Shown here piece by piece: positions 1-7,733 of a stretch of DNA of 64,000 bases; position 1 is the stretch's first letter; the number at the start of each line of letters is the position of its first letter. Both the position numbers and the translations under genes were made by a program. The stretch comes from CBDBCU01 sp965203435 (GTDB lineage: Bacteria; Chloroflexota; Dehalococcoidia; Lucifugimonadales; UBA3495), in contig CBDBCU010000002.1 in the NCBI GenBank assembly GCA_965203435.1, positions 620,001 to 684,000 on the forward strand, read 5' to 3'. The notes below the pieces were generated by a model, which did no database searches, was not told the origin of the DNA, and saw nothing but the letters and a program-made list of their open reading frames with translations.

Positions 1-2
1 GG

Positions 3-596
3 CCGTTGCGGCGGGAGTTGTCCCGGCAGGTTAAAGACGCTGCCGCCGGCACGGTAGTGGAATTGGCCCGGGCAATTATTGCCCGGGCAATGCAACCCGG
101 CGCGCCGGATTTGCGGTGGACGGCTTTTGAGCTGCTGCATTATCATCCGGCGGCGATGGCCGAGCTGGACGGAGCGCTGCTGGCGGAATTGGCCGCCAGT
201 CTGAACAGCTGGGATTCGGTGGATTCCTTTGCCGTCTATCTGTCCGGGCCGGCGTGGCGGCAGGGGCAAGTTTCCGACGCCGATATTCACGGCTGGGCTA
301 ATTCGGCCAATGTGTGGCGGCGCCGGGCCGCCCTGGTCAGCACGGTGGCTCTGAACAACCGGGCTCGGGGCGGCCGCGGCGATGTACCCCGCACTCTGGT
401 GCTCTGCCATATCCTGGCCGCCGACCCGGAGGATATGGTGGTCAAGGCCGTGTCCTGGGCTTTGCGGCAACTGATTTACTATGACCCGGCGGCCGTGGCG
501 CAGTTTCTGGACGAGCATAAGGATGTCCTGGCGGCCCGGATCCAGCGGGAGACGCGGAACAAGTTGACTACCGGACTCAAGAACCCCCGCCGTTGA
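3..596 (+). CDS. AlkD-like DNA alkylation repair protein (5' truncated by window edge)
   Basis: The frame is open from the first bases of the window, so the N-terminus is missing. The visible 198 codons are an alpha-helical HEAT-like protein. The stretch 'LRWTAFELLHYHPAA', followed by 'WDSVDSFAVYLSG' and 'NVWRRRAALVSTVALN', matches the layout of the AlkD family of DNA glycosylases, which remove positively charged N3/N7-alkyl purines and keep a key Trp/Asp in the 'W-D-x-x-D' helix. The C-terminal 'AVSWALRQL' helix is also typical. It ends just before a palindromic repeat. The family is assigned from the overall pattern; an uncharacterised HEAT-repeat relative is the alternative. Confidence 0.65.
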   Translation, partial: PLRRELSRQVKDAAAGTVVELARAIIARAMQPGAPDLRWTAFELLHYHPAAMAELDGALLAELAASLNSWDSVDSFAVYLSGPAWRQGQVSDADIHGWANSANVWRRRAALVSTVALNNRARGGRGDVPRTLVLCHILAADPEDMVVKAVSWALRQLIYYDPAAVAQFLDEHKDVLAARIQRETRNKLTTGLKNPRR

Positions 597-626
597 CCCT
601 CCCATAGCGGGCAATCGCATATAGGA

Positions 627-727
627 ACCGTCCTTCCCTCGCCAGCGGGAATCCCGACGGTACTGCCTTATGCCACCGCAGATTCGGCCAGCCACCGCCG
701 GATTCCCGCTTACGCGGGAATGACGGT
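627..727. repeat. Family-1 palindromic repeat (about 100 bp, terminal inverted repeats)
   Basis: The element begins 'ACCGTCCTTCCC' and ends 'GATTCCCGCTTACGCGGGAATGACGGT'-like, so its ends are inverted copies and the right end is itself a palindrome (CCCGCTTACGCGGG). The centre carries 'ACGGTACTGCCTTATG'. Related copies lie at 3900, 21960, 29935, 56171 and 58161. The left arm here is partly degenerate. It sits between two genes and codes for nothing. Confidence 0.8.
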
Positions 728-905
728 AAATAAGGGCGGTAAGGACGGCAGGGCGGCCGCTTTGCGGCCATCCTTACCAAGTCGGCGGCGGCCCTTTGAC
801 CATCCGCCCCTTTGCTGGCATAATGTACCCGGCCGCGTTGCCAGCACCGGGATAAATCGGCAAGGCCGGCGCAAATCGCAACGGGATTAAAGAAAGGGAT
901 TGCCA

Positions 906-1613
906 ATGCTGCTGGGTTCTTATCAACTGCTGCTGAACGGCGACTATGACACCTTTGTGCGACTGATGGCGCTGACCCTCTTTGCCCTGCTCACCGCCGT
1001 CACCATCCACGAATTCAGCCATTCCATGATTGCCAGCGTATTGGGCGATGCCACTTCCCGCCGCCTGGGACGGCTGTCCCTGAACCCGCTGCGCCATCTG
1101 GAGCCCAGCGGCACGGCAATGCTGCTGGTGGTGGGTTTCGGCTGGGGCAAGCCGGTGCCGGTGGATCCGCATCAGCTGCGGGGGCCGCTGGCAATGACCC
1201 TGGTCGCCGCCGCCGGGCCGCTGTCCAACATCGTCCTGGCCTTTCTGGTCGCCATCCCCATCAAACTGGGCCTGCTGACCTGGAACGCCCCCAGCCTGGG
1301 CCGGGCCACCTATGTGCTGACCGGCGGCTTGCGGGAAGCCCTGTCTGACATTGCCGGAATGGTGATATTTTTCAACCTGCTGCTGGCGGTATTCAATCTG
1401 ATACCCCTGGCCCCGCTGGACGGTTCCAAAGTGGTGGGCGGACTGATTCCCCGTACTTGGGCCGACGGCTACGCCCAATTCGAGCGCTACAGCCCCCTGC
1501 TGCTGCTGGGCATTATCATAGCCGACTATGTGCTGCGCCTGGGCCTCCTGTGGGGGATTATCGGCCCGATAGTGCGGTTGCTGGCGGCGGCGGCCACCGG
1601 TTATCAGGGCTAG
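906..1613 (+). CDS. Site-2 protease family (M50) membrane metalloprotease
   Basis: A membrane-embedded zinc protease of the YwhC-like M50 group, about 235 residues. The zinc-binding HExxH motif is 'HEFSH' near residue 37 and the second ligand region is 'NLIPLAPLDGSK' near residue 160 (NxxPxxPLDG). The hydrophobic segments around residues 5-30, 95-125, 150-170 and 195-230 fit about five to six membrane helices. I chose ATG 906, which sits about 7 bases after 'AAAGGGA', over an in-frame TTG at 900. The natural substrate of this short, PDZ-less subgroup is not known. It lies directly upstream of a TPR gene, with a gap of 7 bases, and the two are probably co-transcribed. Confidence 0.88.
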   Translation: MLLGSYQLLLNGDYDTFVRLMALTLFALLTAVTIHEFSHSMIASVLGDATSRRLGRLSLNPLRHLEPSGTAMLLVVGFGWGKPVPVDPHQLRGPLAMTLVAAAGPLSNIVLAFLVAIPIKLGLLTWNAPSLGRATYVLTGGLREALSDIAGMVIFFNLLLAVFNLIPLAPLDGSKVVGGLIPRTWADGYAQFERYSPLLLLGIIIADYVLRLGLLWGIIGPIVRLLAAAATGYQG

Positions 1614-1620
1614 GCCGCCG

Positions 1621-2088
1621 ATGTCCACCGAAACGCCGCCGGCCTATAACCTGCCCTACAACCTGGCCCGCTTTCATCGGGTCGGCCGCCGCTATGATTT
1701 GGCTTTGCGGCTGCATCGGGAAGCCCTGGCGCAGCGGGAGCAGACCCTCGGCTCCGACCATCCGGATACCGTCCGCAGTCTGACCAGCCTGGCTAACACT
1801 TGCTACGCCGCCGGCCGCTACCCGGAAGCGTTGGAGTTGTTTCAGGAAGCCCTGGCCCGGCGGGAGCGGACGCTGGGGCCGGAACATCCCGACACTTTGC
1901 GGAGTCGGGGCAGCCTGGGCAACTGCTATCAGGCGATGGGCCATTACGCCGAAGCCTGCCGCCGCCATCGGGAAACCCTGGCTTTGCGGGAACGGATCCT
2001 TGGCCCGGAACATCCCAGCGCCCAAGCCAGCCGCAGCAACCTGGCTAGGGCGGAAGCGGCGGCGGCTTTGGCCCGGGGCGGGAATTAG
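1621..2088 (+). CDS. Kinesin-light-chain-type TPR protein
   Basis: A 155-residue protein made almost wholly of 42-residue tetratricopeptide units of the TPR_10/TPR_12 type. Each unit reads roughly 'Y..AL.L..EAL..RE.TLG..HP.T..S...L' and at least three copies are visible, ending 'LGPEHPSAQASRSNLA'. No signal peptide or catalytic domain is seen, so it should be a cytoplasmic protein-interaction scaffold. It starts 7 bases after the M50 protease gene and probably shares its transcript; whether it binds that protease is unknown. It is short for the family, which often has many more repeats or an attached NB-ARC or CHAT domain. Confidence 0.8.
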   Translation: MSTETPPAYNLPYNLARFHRVGRRYDLALRLHREALAQREQTLGSDHPDTVRSLTSLANTCYAAGRYPEALELFQEALARRERTLGPEHPDTLRSRGSLGNCYQAMGHYAEACRRHRETLALRERILGPEHPSAQASRSNLARAEAAAALARGGN

Positions 2089-2146
2089 GGCGGGGGTAGT
2101 TATACCGTTGGCTGAAAAATGGATGAAAATTGAAGCCCGCAAAGGG

Positions 2147-2175
2147 TTGACCAATGGGAAAAACTGTGCGACAAT
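2147..2175 (+). promoter_or_regulatory. Sigma-70-type promoter upstream of leader hairpins
   Basis: TTGACC (2147-2152) and GACAAT (2170-2175) are separated by 17 bases. The -35 is near consensus; the -10 keeps the last four bases of TATAAT. Transcription would start near 2182, just ahead of two strong hairpins. Confidence 0.5.
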
Positions 2176-2181
2176 CAGCCG

Positions 2182-2279
2182 GTCAATACCCCCTGACGCT
2201 CTCCAGAACATGGAGCCAGGGTGTCAGGAGAACAATTTTCTAAAGGGTCGGGCAATACACTGCTCGACTCTTTAATTTT
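2182..2279 (+). ncRNA. Candidate small RNA or transcription attenuator ahead of the NYN gene
   Basis: This 98-base stretch follows a promoter-like sequence. It contains a hairpin at 2192-2228 (CCTGAC/GTCAGG outer stem, CTCCA/TGGAG inner stem, loop GAACA). An alternative pairing of CCCTG (2191-2195) with CAGGG (2217-2221) would exclude the outer stem. A second, 13-pair stem follows and ends in AATTTT. No protein frame fits. It is either a stand-alone small RNA or a leader that decides whether the NYN gene is read. I do not recognise a known riboswitch class in it. Confidence 0.45.
2242..2279 (+). terminator. Intrinsic terminator (13-bp stem, T-rich tail)
   Basis: Left arm 2242-2254 (AAAGGGTCGGGCA) pairs with 2261-2273 (TGCTCGACTCTTT), with two G-U pairs and a 6-base loop, then AATTTT. 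It lies 12 bases before the NYN start codon, so it could end the upstream transcript or attenuate the downstream one. Confidence 0.7.
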
Positions 2280-2290
2280 GGCGGCATTTC

Positions 2291-2893
2291 ATGGCGCGAT
2301 TAGCCCTATTCATTGACGGCGGACACCTGGATGTCCTGGCCCGGGATATTTTCCAGGTCCGGATCGACAACGGGCGGCTCAGGGACTTGATTGTCCACAC
2401 CGTGGCCGCGGCGACGGCGGAGCCGTTGGATTTGTTGCGCGCCTACTATTACGACTGTCTGCCTTACCAGAGCAATCCGCCTACGGAGGAGGAGCGGCAA
2501 ATCCTGCGCCGCAAGGAGGCCCGGTTCAATGCCCTGCGACGGCTGGATAACTATGCGGTCCGGGAGGGACGGCTGAGGTTTCGGGGACAGGATGCCAGCG
2601 GCCGCCCCATATTCCAGCAAAAGCGCGTTGACCTGCTGCTGGGACTGGACTTTGCCCTGCTGAGCGCGAGAAACCAGATTACCCACGCGGCCATCGTCAG
2701 CGGCGATTCCGATTTAATCCCGGCGGTCGAAGTCGCTCAGCAAGCGGGCATCGTTACCTGGCTTTTCCACGGCCCGCGGCAACCGGGGCGCAGCAACACC
2801 TACGCCAGCGAGCTGTGGCTGGCGGCGGACCGGCGGGTTGAAATGGATCAAGCCTTTATGGACTCCGTCGCGATGCGCCCGTCCGACCCTTAG
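2291..2893 (+). CDS. NYN-domain protein (LabA/DUF88 type, PIN-like RNase fold)
   Basis: A 200-residue PIN-like nuclease candidate. The acidic positions of NYN domains are visible: 'LFIDGGH' (Asp 8), 'KRVDLLLGLD' (about residue 112) and 'IVSGDSDLIPAVEVAQQAG' (about residues 135-150). Such proteins are thought to cleave or bind RNA with a divalent metal. The fold is complete and no second domain is present. The ribosome binding site is poor ('TTTTGGCGGCATTTC'), and a terminator hairpin ends only 12 bases upstream, so expression may depend on read-through of the leader. The target RNA is unknown. Confidence 0.85.
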   Translation: MARLALFIDGGHLDVLARDIFQVRIDNGRLRDLIVHTVAAATAEPLDLLRAYYYDCLPYQSNPPTEEERQILRRKEARFNALRRLDNYAVREGRLRFRGQDASGRPIFQQKRVDLLLGLDFALLSARNQITHAAIVSGDSDLIPAVEVAQQAGIVTWLFHGPRQPGRSNTYASELWLAADRRVEMDQAFMDSVAMRPSDP

Positions 2894-2960
2894 CCGACCG
2901 AGGCGCCGGCAAGACAAACTGCCGGCCGCCACTCCATCCCGCCCTTTAACCCTGCTATCC

Positions 2961-3794
2961 CTAATTCCCGGCAACCCCGGCCAATTCCCGGGCCGGCGCC
3001 CCTACATAGCGGCCCAGGAACCGGGCCATCGCTTCTACGATGGCCGCGCTGAATTCGGGTAGGCGGTCAAACAAGTGATCCTGCTCGGCAAAGAGGGACA
3101 AATCCCCTGGGACGCCGGCCTGCTCCAGGGTATGGAACATCCGCAGGGTCATTTCATGCGGCACCCGGTCGTCGTTGGTGCCGTGCAGCAGCAGGGTCGG
3201 CGGATAGTTGCCGTCCACCCGCGCAATGGGATTGGCGGCGCGGAGAGCGGCATCCGACGGGTCGGCGGCGGTGTAGGTCGTCATTGCCGGCCGCCGCCAG
3301 TATTCGCTGATGTCGGACACCGGGGCCACGCCAATGACGGCGGACACCCGGCTGCTATAGCCGGCATAAATCCCGCTGCCGTTCCGGGATTCCTCAAACT
3401 CGCCGCTGCCGTTGGTGGCCCCGGCCAGCAGGGCCAAGTGGCCCCCGGCCGACTTGCCGCCCAGGGCAATGCGCTCCGGGTCAATCCCCCACTCGGCGGC
3501 GTTGGCCCGCAGCCAGCGGAGGGTGGCTTTTACATCCTGAATCGCCGCCGGCCAGGGAGCTTGTGCCATAACCCGATACTCTCCGGCCACGCAGACATAA
3601 CCGCGCGCGGCCATCGGGAGGGCGTAGCGTTCCAGGAGCGGCGTGCGGTCGGCGGTCTGCCAGCCGCCGCCGGGCAGAAACAGCAGAGCCGGAGCCGGGC
3701 CGGATACGCCGGCCGGCCGGGCAATATCTACCGTCAAATCTACCCCGCCAAAGTTGCCCACTACTACCTTTTCCGTCACGGTAACTTGCGCCAT
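2961..3794 (-). CDS. Alpha/beta hydrolase, esterase/lipase (BD-FAE-like)
   Basis: A 277-residue cytoplasmic hydrolase of the carboxylesterase/BD-FAE group. The oxyanion-hole region is 'LFLPGGGW' (residue ~38), where relatives usually have HGGG. The nucleophile elbow is 'GGKSAGGHLA' (Ser near 116). The Asp is in 'HGTNDDRVP' (near 212) and the His in 'EQDHLFD' (near 245). All three catalytic positions are present, so it should be active on an ester or acyl substrate; the substrate cannot be read from the sequence. It stands alone on the minus strand with a good 'AGGAGGT' site 6-10 bases before the ATG. Confidence 0.85.
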   Translation of the reverse strand: MAQVTVTEKVVVGNFGGVDLTVDIARPAGVSGPAPALLFLPGGGWQTADRTPLLERYALPMAARGYVCVAGEYRVMAQAPWPAAIQDVKATLRWLRANAAEWGIDPERIALGGKSAGGHLALLAGATNGSGEFEESRNGSGIYAGYSSRVSAVIGVAPVSDISEYWRRPAMTTYTAADPSDAALRAANPIARVDGNYPPTLLLHGTNDDRVPHEMTLRMFHTLEQAGVPGDLSLFAEQDHLFDRLPEFSAAIVEAMARFLGRYVGAPARELAGVAGN

Positions 3795-3899
3795 TGGTGT
3801 ACCTCCTGAAAGCGGTTAAGTTGGGGGGTAGTGTAACACGGTTTAAGCCGGGATGGGAAAAGGTCATTCTCTCTACCGTCGTCCTTCCCGCCGCCTCTT

Positions 3900-3935
3900 T
3901 ACCGTCATTCCCGCGTAAGCGGGCATCCCGAACGG
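3900..3935. repeat. Solo half of family-1 palindromic repeat
   Basis: TACCGTCATTCCCGCGTAAG followed by CGGGCATCCCGAACGGCA is the left end of the approximately 105-bp repeat family. The matching right end is missing. It lies in the gap between two minus-strand genes, just past the SDR stop codon. Confidence 0.8.
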
Positions 3936-3954
3936 CAGGGACAAAAACCGCCCG

Positions 3955-4698
3955 CTAATAGCCCCGTTCCCCGCCGTTGACATGGATAGTCTGGCCGCTG
4001 ATGTAATCGCCGGCATCGGTGCAGAGAAAGCGGCACAGGTGGGCAATGTCGTCGGTATGCCCCATCCGCCCGGCCGGGATGCCAGCCAAGCGATTGCCGG
4101 CGCGGGTAGTAGTAGCCCCCTCCCGGGTAGTGTCAATCATCCCCGGCACAACGCAGTTGACCCGGATGCCTTGCGGCCCCAGTTCGGTAGCCAGGGCGCG
4201 GGTAAAGCCTTCCAAGCCCACTTTGGCGGCGGAAATGTGCGCCCCGCCGTGAGTGCCTTGATGGGCTTGCAGGCCGCCCAGGTTGACGATGCGCCCCCAA
4301 CCCTGTTCTATCATTCCCGGCACGGCGGCCCGGGCGGTGATAAAGGCGGCGTCCAGGTCGGTAGCCAGCACGCCGCGCCAATCGGCGTAGGTCATCTCGG
4401 CAAAGGGCTTGTGGGGGCGGATCGAGGCATTGTTGACCACGATGTCCAGGCGGCCGAACCGAGCCAGGGCTTGTTCCAGCAGCTGTTCCAGAGCGGCCCG
4501 GTCGCCCACATCGGCCAGCAGCGGCAGGGACTGGCGACCCAAGTCCGCCACTTCCGCCGCCACCGATTCCGCATCGGCGGCATTGGAACGGACATTCACC
4601 GCCACATCCGCGCCCGCCGCGGCCAGGGCCAGGGCAATGGCCCGGCCAATGTTGCGGCCCGCGCCGGTAACCAGCGCCGTCTTTCCCGCTAATTCCAT
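3955..4698 (-). CDS. SDR-family protein lacking catalytic Ser and Tyr
   Basis: A 247-residue classical short-chain dehydrogenase/reductase by fold: 'TGAGRNIGRAIA' cofactor loop at residue 10, 'NNAS' near 90, and 'NCVVPGMIDT' near 185. The active site is altered. In place of the usual 'N-x-S-S' there is 'VNLGG', and the YxxxK motif reads 'HISAAK', which keeps Lys but has Ile at the Tyr position. I re-read the codons from the DNA and they hold. It therefore may bind NAD(P) without doing standard hydride chemistry, or it uses another residue. The start is supported by 'AAAGGAG' 8 bases upstream. It is separated from the esterase downstream by a repeat. Confidence 0.82.
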   Translation of the reverse strand: MELAGKTALVTGAGRNIGRAIALALAAAGADVAVNVRSNAADAESVAAEVADLGRQSLPLLADVGDRAALEQLLEQALARFGRLDIVVNNASIRPHKPFAEMTYADWRGVLATDLDAAFITARAAVPGMIEQGWGRIVNLGGLQAHQGTHGGAHISAAKVGLEGFTRALATELGPQGIRVNCVVPGMIDTTREGATTTRAGNRLAGIPAGRMGHTDDIAHLCRFLCTDAGDYISGQTIHVNGGERGY

Positions 4699-5017
4699 CT
4701 TGGACTCCTTTACTGGCCGCCTTGCGGCCCGGCAGATTTTCCGCCCATTATGCCGTTCAACGGCTTGGCCGGCAATAGGGGCTGGCGGAATTGGCTGGGC
4801 AAGGGGCTATCCCTGGCGGCCGCCGGGAAAATAGAGATACCGGAAAGGCATTCTCCCGGCGGCGCTTTTCAATTTTACTCCGGGGAGCAAATACAGCCGC
4901 CAATTCCCGGTTCATAATTTCCCGTACGACAGCAGCGCGGCAGCCTGAAATTAGGGCGGCTCTACCCCTAGGGTTGCGAGGGGTGGGGGATTGCCGTGAT
5001 TTATTAACGTCAGGGAC

Positions 5018-5047
5018 TTGACTTTTGTAGTGAGTCGAGGATATTAT
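5018..5047 (+). promoter_or_regulatory. Promoter of the TIR gene
   Basis: TTGACT (5018-5023) and TATTAT (5042-5047) with an 18-base spacer; an overlapping TATATT at 5045 gives the same direction. The surrounding 100 bases are AT-richer than the rest of the window. The remainder of the 4699-5017 gap shows no gene or repeat that I can support. Confidence 0.55.
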
Positions 5048-5093
5048 ATTAAGCAAGTTCCTCGCAAAATCAGTAGGCAAAGGAGGTTCAGCA

Positions 5094-5843
5094 ATGCTGA
5101 TTCATAGCGAAGCCGATCGTTTGGGGAAATTGTGGGGGCCGGGCGCCATTCGTGTTTTCCTCAGCCATAAGGCTGAGTATAAAGAAATGGCAGCCGGCAT
5201 TAAAGACCGCTTGTCTGCTTACAGCATCGCGTCTTTCGTAGCGCACGAGGACATTGAGCCTATGCGGGAGTGGATAGGCGAAATAGAGCTAGCCCTTTCC
5301 AGTATGGACGTGTTGGTGGCTTTGCTCACCGACAAGTTCAGCGAAAGCAACTGGACTGACCAGGAAGTTGGCATTGCCATTGGGCGCGGGGTTCCGGTCA
5401 TACCGGTTCGGCTGGGGAAAGACCCCTACGGCTTTATCGGCAAGTATCAAGCCATATCGGAGTTTAACAGTAACAGCTCGGCCGCAAAAATTGGGGATGC
5501 TATTTGCAAAATCATCCTCAAGAGCGACAAAATCAGCGTCGCTAAGAAAGGCTTGACCCGCGACTCCATTGTCGACGATTACATAGCGAGGGTTGCCCAG
5601 TCTGGCAGTTTCGCTCGATCCAACGACTTGGCTCAACACTTGCCAAACATCAAAACCCTTTCAGCCAGTCAGGAGGAAGCTCTCGTGCGGGCCTTTAACG
5701 AGAATTACCAAGTAAGGTATTCGTTTGATTTCGGTGCCGAGATAGCCCCTAGCTTGAAACGGCTGACTGGTCACGATTATGCAGTCAACGATGACCGTCG
5801 CCTTATTCGGCTTGCAGACCTGGGAGATGACCCGCCATTTTAG
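5094..5843 (+). CDS. Stand-alone TIR-domain protein
   Basis: A 249-residue protein with an N-terminal TIR fold: 'IRVFLSHKAEYKEMA' (residues 19-33), 'FVAHEDIEP' (about 48), 'SSMDVLVALLTDKFSESNWTDQEVGIA' (about 68-95) and 'PVIPVRLG' (about 103). The Glu of 'TDQEVG', two residues after the Trp-Thr-Asp, lies where TIR NADases keep their catalytic Glu. Bacterial TIR proteins often act as NAD-degrading effectors in phage defence. The C-terminal half (130-249) is not recognised and could be a sensor. Base composition is lower in GC than the flanks, suggesting acquisition by transfer. The ribosome site 'AAAGGAGG' is very strong. No partner gene is adjacent. Confidence 0.85.
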   Translation: MLIHSEADRLGKLWGPGAIRVFLSHKAEYKEMAAGIKDRLSAYSIASFVAHEDIEPMREWIGEIELALSSMDVLVALLTDKFSESNWTDQEVGIAIGRGVPVIPVRLGKDPYGFIGKYQAISEFNSNSSAAKIGDAICKIILKSDKISVAKKGLTRDSIVDDYIARVAQSGSFARSNDLAQHLPNIKTLSASQEEALVRAFNENYQVRYSFDFGAEIAPSLKRLTGHDYAVNDDRRLIRLADLGDDPPF

Positions 5844-6023
5844 TTAGCGGTGACTTCCGGGGCCTGCCGGCCTGAACCCCGCCGCCCCGCAACCGTCCTT
5901 CCCGCACAAGGGGGAATCCAGAAAAGTACGGCCAAAGGACAGCCTACTGCCAGCCGCGGCTCCCCAATGCAAGGGCATCTACTGGCACTACGGGATGCAA
6001 TCGTTTTGCCAAGCCCCACCCCC

Positions 6024-6722
6024 CTACCCCAGCCCCTCCAAACATTCCCTTATCGGCTGGTTCAGGCCGGTGAATATGGGGGTGTCGCGGAGGGTGTAGG
6101 GGCGGGCCGCCGATTCCCGCAGGGCCATTACCAAATCCAGAAAGGCGCCGGGATTGTCCGTCTCAAAGCCCAGCACAAACTCCTGGTCGTCCAGGCCGAA
6201 AGAGTAGGCGGTGCTGATTTTCACCTCCGGGTAGCGGTGGCCGATGGCAAAGTGTTCGTTCATCAGCCGCTGCCGTTCCTCTTGGCCCAGCTGATACCAT
6301 TCGTGGGTTTTGACAAAGGGATAGACGAACAGGTACTTGCGCCCGACCATCCGCATCGCCGCGGCCGCGCCTTCCTGCCCCTCGTGGCGGTGCTGCTCCA
6401 CATAGGGCGAGCGGCGGGTCATCGCCAGGTAGGAATGGGGAATGTGCAGGTAGCCGGCCAACTCGGTATGGTTCAGCCGGACGGCCAATTCGTCCAGAGC
6501 CTCCAGGGTGGGGCTGATTTTCCAGAGCAGGAAGTCCACATCGCCGCGGGTGGCGGTCATCCGGTAGCTGGACAAGGCTACCCGGTCGGCAAACTCGGCC
6601 AGGACGGCGGCAAACTCAGCCTTGCTCCGCTCCCGGATCGCCGGGGACAGCCGCCGCCACTCCGGGGCCACCTTGTAAAAGGAATACTTAACGAAATCCC
6701 GCGCCGTATCCTGCTGCGTCAT
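6024..6722 (-). CDS. hemQ: Coproheme decarboxylase (chlorite dismutase family)
   Basis: A 232-residue member of the chlorite-dismutase superfamily, in the HemQ/ChdC subgroup that turns coproheme into haem b by two oxidative decarboxylations in the coproporphyrin-dependent pathway. 'LFVYPFVKTHEWYQL' carries the conserved Tyr and Lys of the active site, and 'AIGHRYPEVKISTAYSFGLDDQEFVLGFET' is the highly conserved haem-binding region of this family. I start at ATG 6722 with 'AAAGGATG' about 10 bases upstream; a longer frame exists but adds an unrelated N-terminus. This subgroup is typical of Gram-positive-like lineages (Firmicutes, Actinobacteria, Chloroflexota). Confidence 0.85.
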   Translation of the reverse strand: MTQQDTARDFVKYSFYKVAPEWRRLSPAIRERSKAEFAAVLAEFADRVALSSYRMTATRGDVDFLLWKISPTLEALDELAVRLNHTELAGYLHIPHSYLAMTRRSPYVEQHRHEGQEGAAAAMRMVGRKYLFVYPFVKTHEWYQLGQEERQRLMNEHFAIGHRYPEVKISTAYSFGLDDQEFVLGFETDNPGAFLDLVMALRESAARPYTLRDTPIFTGLNQPIRECLEGLG

Positions 6723-6822
6723 TGAATTATCCCATCCTTTGCCGTTGGATTTGCCGCTAATGGATGATAGCAGGGATGGGATGGCGGCGGCAAGGGGGGC
6801 GGTCATCCCGTACAACCGGCCC

Positions 6823-6851
6823 TTGCGCGGCGGGGCCTAGCGTATTATACT
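6823..6851 (+). promoter_or_regulatory. Promoter of the two-gene cassette at 6892-7733
   Basis: TTGCGC (6823-6828), a 17-base spacer, then TATACT (6846-6851). The -10 is strong and the -35 moderate. It lies about 40 bases before the start codon. Confidence 0.5.
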
Positions 6852-6891
6852 GCCTTTAATCTCTAATCCGGGCCAAAGGGGAGTTATCCAA

Positions 6892-7287
6892 ATGGTTGCA
6901 ACCCAAGAAATCCGGCCGGGCAAAGTGAGCCGGGAAGCCTATCAAACCTACCGGAGCCGCATTGCGGAACTGCGAGAATACGGGGTAGAGGATGGCGTAA
7001 CCGTCAATCCCGCCTCGGAAAAGGATTTCTGGGCCTTTGTAAAATCCCTGCCCGCCGCCCGGCCCGGGTCGCTGGTACTGATGGACAACGGCAACCTGCG
7101 GGCGGTGTGGAAAGGCGAGCGGGGCAGCCACTTGGGGTTGCAGTTCCTGGGCCGCCGTATGGTGGAGTATGTGATTTTCAAGCGCCGGCCCCGGGCCAAG
7201 CAGGTCTCCCGGGTAGCCGGGGCCGACACCTTTGACGGCGTCAAGCGGCAGATTGCCGCTTTTGAGCTGTCGGCGCTGTTGGGCTAA
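6892..7287 (+). CDS. Conserved hypothetical protein, first gene of a two-gene cassette
   Basis: A 131-residue soluble protein with no domain that I can name. It contains 'DGVTVNPASEKDFWAFVKSLP', 'LVLMDNGNLRAVWK', 'SHLGLQFLGRRMVEYVIFKRR' and 'VSRVAGADTFDGVKRQIAAFEL'. I have the impression of a widespread family of this length that is paired with the next gene, but I cannot give it a function. A clean 'AAGGGGAG' ribosome site and a promoter precede it. Its stop codon overlaps the next ATG by one base (TAATG), so the two are translationally coupled, a pattern common in toxin-antitoxin and small regulatory pairs. Predicted cytoplasmic. Confidence 0.75.
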   Translation: MVATQEIRPGKVSREAYQTYRSRIAELREYGVEDGVTVNPASEKDFWAFVKSLPAARPGSLVLMDNGNLRAVWKGERGSHLGLQFLGRRMVEYVIFKRRPRAKQVSRVAGADTFDGVKRQIAAFELSALLG

Positions 7288-7733
7288 TGATAGGTATGGA
7301 GCTGCCGGAGGACGCCCACGTCGTCCGCTATGCCAGTCCCCGCCAAGTCCATGCTGACGGCTCCCTGGATAATTCCGTTTTCCGGTTGCGCCCTCAGGAC
7401 GCTGGCTTGTCTATCAACTGGCTGGAGGCTTTCGGCGACATTGCCCGGGCGCAGCAGCTGGAGCAGGTACGGCGACTTTCCCGCTTGAATATGCGGCCTA
7501 ACGGACGGTTGGCCGAGTTGAATGTCGGCCTGACCAAGCGGCAGCTGCGGGAGCGGTTGCCCACCCTTTCTTTCCGGCATCAACCTTTGGCGGCGGACGA
7601 CCGGTACGCCGCCGACCCGTCCCACAGCGAAATCGCCGGATTGCCGCCCGGCGATTCCCTGCAAGCGGCGTTAATCAGCGAAATGATTGCCGAGGTCGTC
7701 CTGAACCTGCATCCGGCAGTGAGCGGCGGTTGA
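7287..7733 (+). CDS. Conserved hypothetical protein, second gene of a two-gene cassette
   Basis: A 148-residue protein that overlaps the previous gene by one base. It begins 'MELPEDAHVVRYASPRQVHADGSLDNSVFRLRPQDAGLSINWLEAF', an arrangement that mixes a conserved N-terminal 'VVRY..P......G......F..R..E..LSV.WLE' signature with an unknown C-terminus. No signal peptide, membrane helix or metal motif is seen. The start may be the first ATG (7287) or the ATG at 7296. The fixed pairing with a protein of different fold suggests a functional complex. Its function is not known to me. Confidence 0.72.
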   Translation: MIGMELPEDAHVVRYASPRQVHADGSLDNSVFRLRPQDAGLSINWLEAFGDIARAQQLEQVRRLSRLNMRPNGRLAELNVGLTKRQLRERLPTLSFRHQPLAADDRYAADPSHSEIAGLPPGDSLQAALISEMIAEVVLNLHPAVSGG

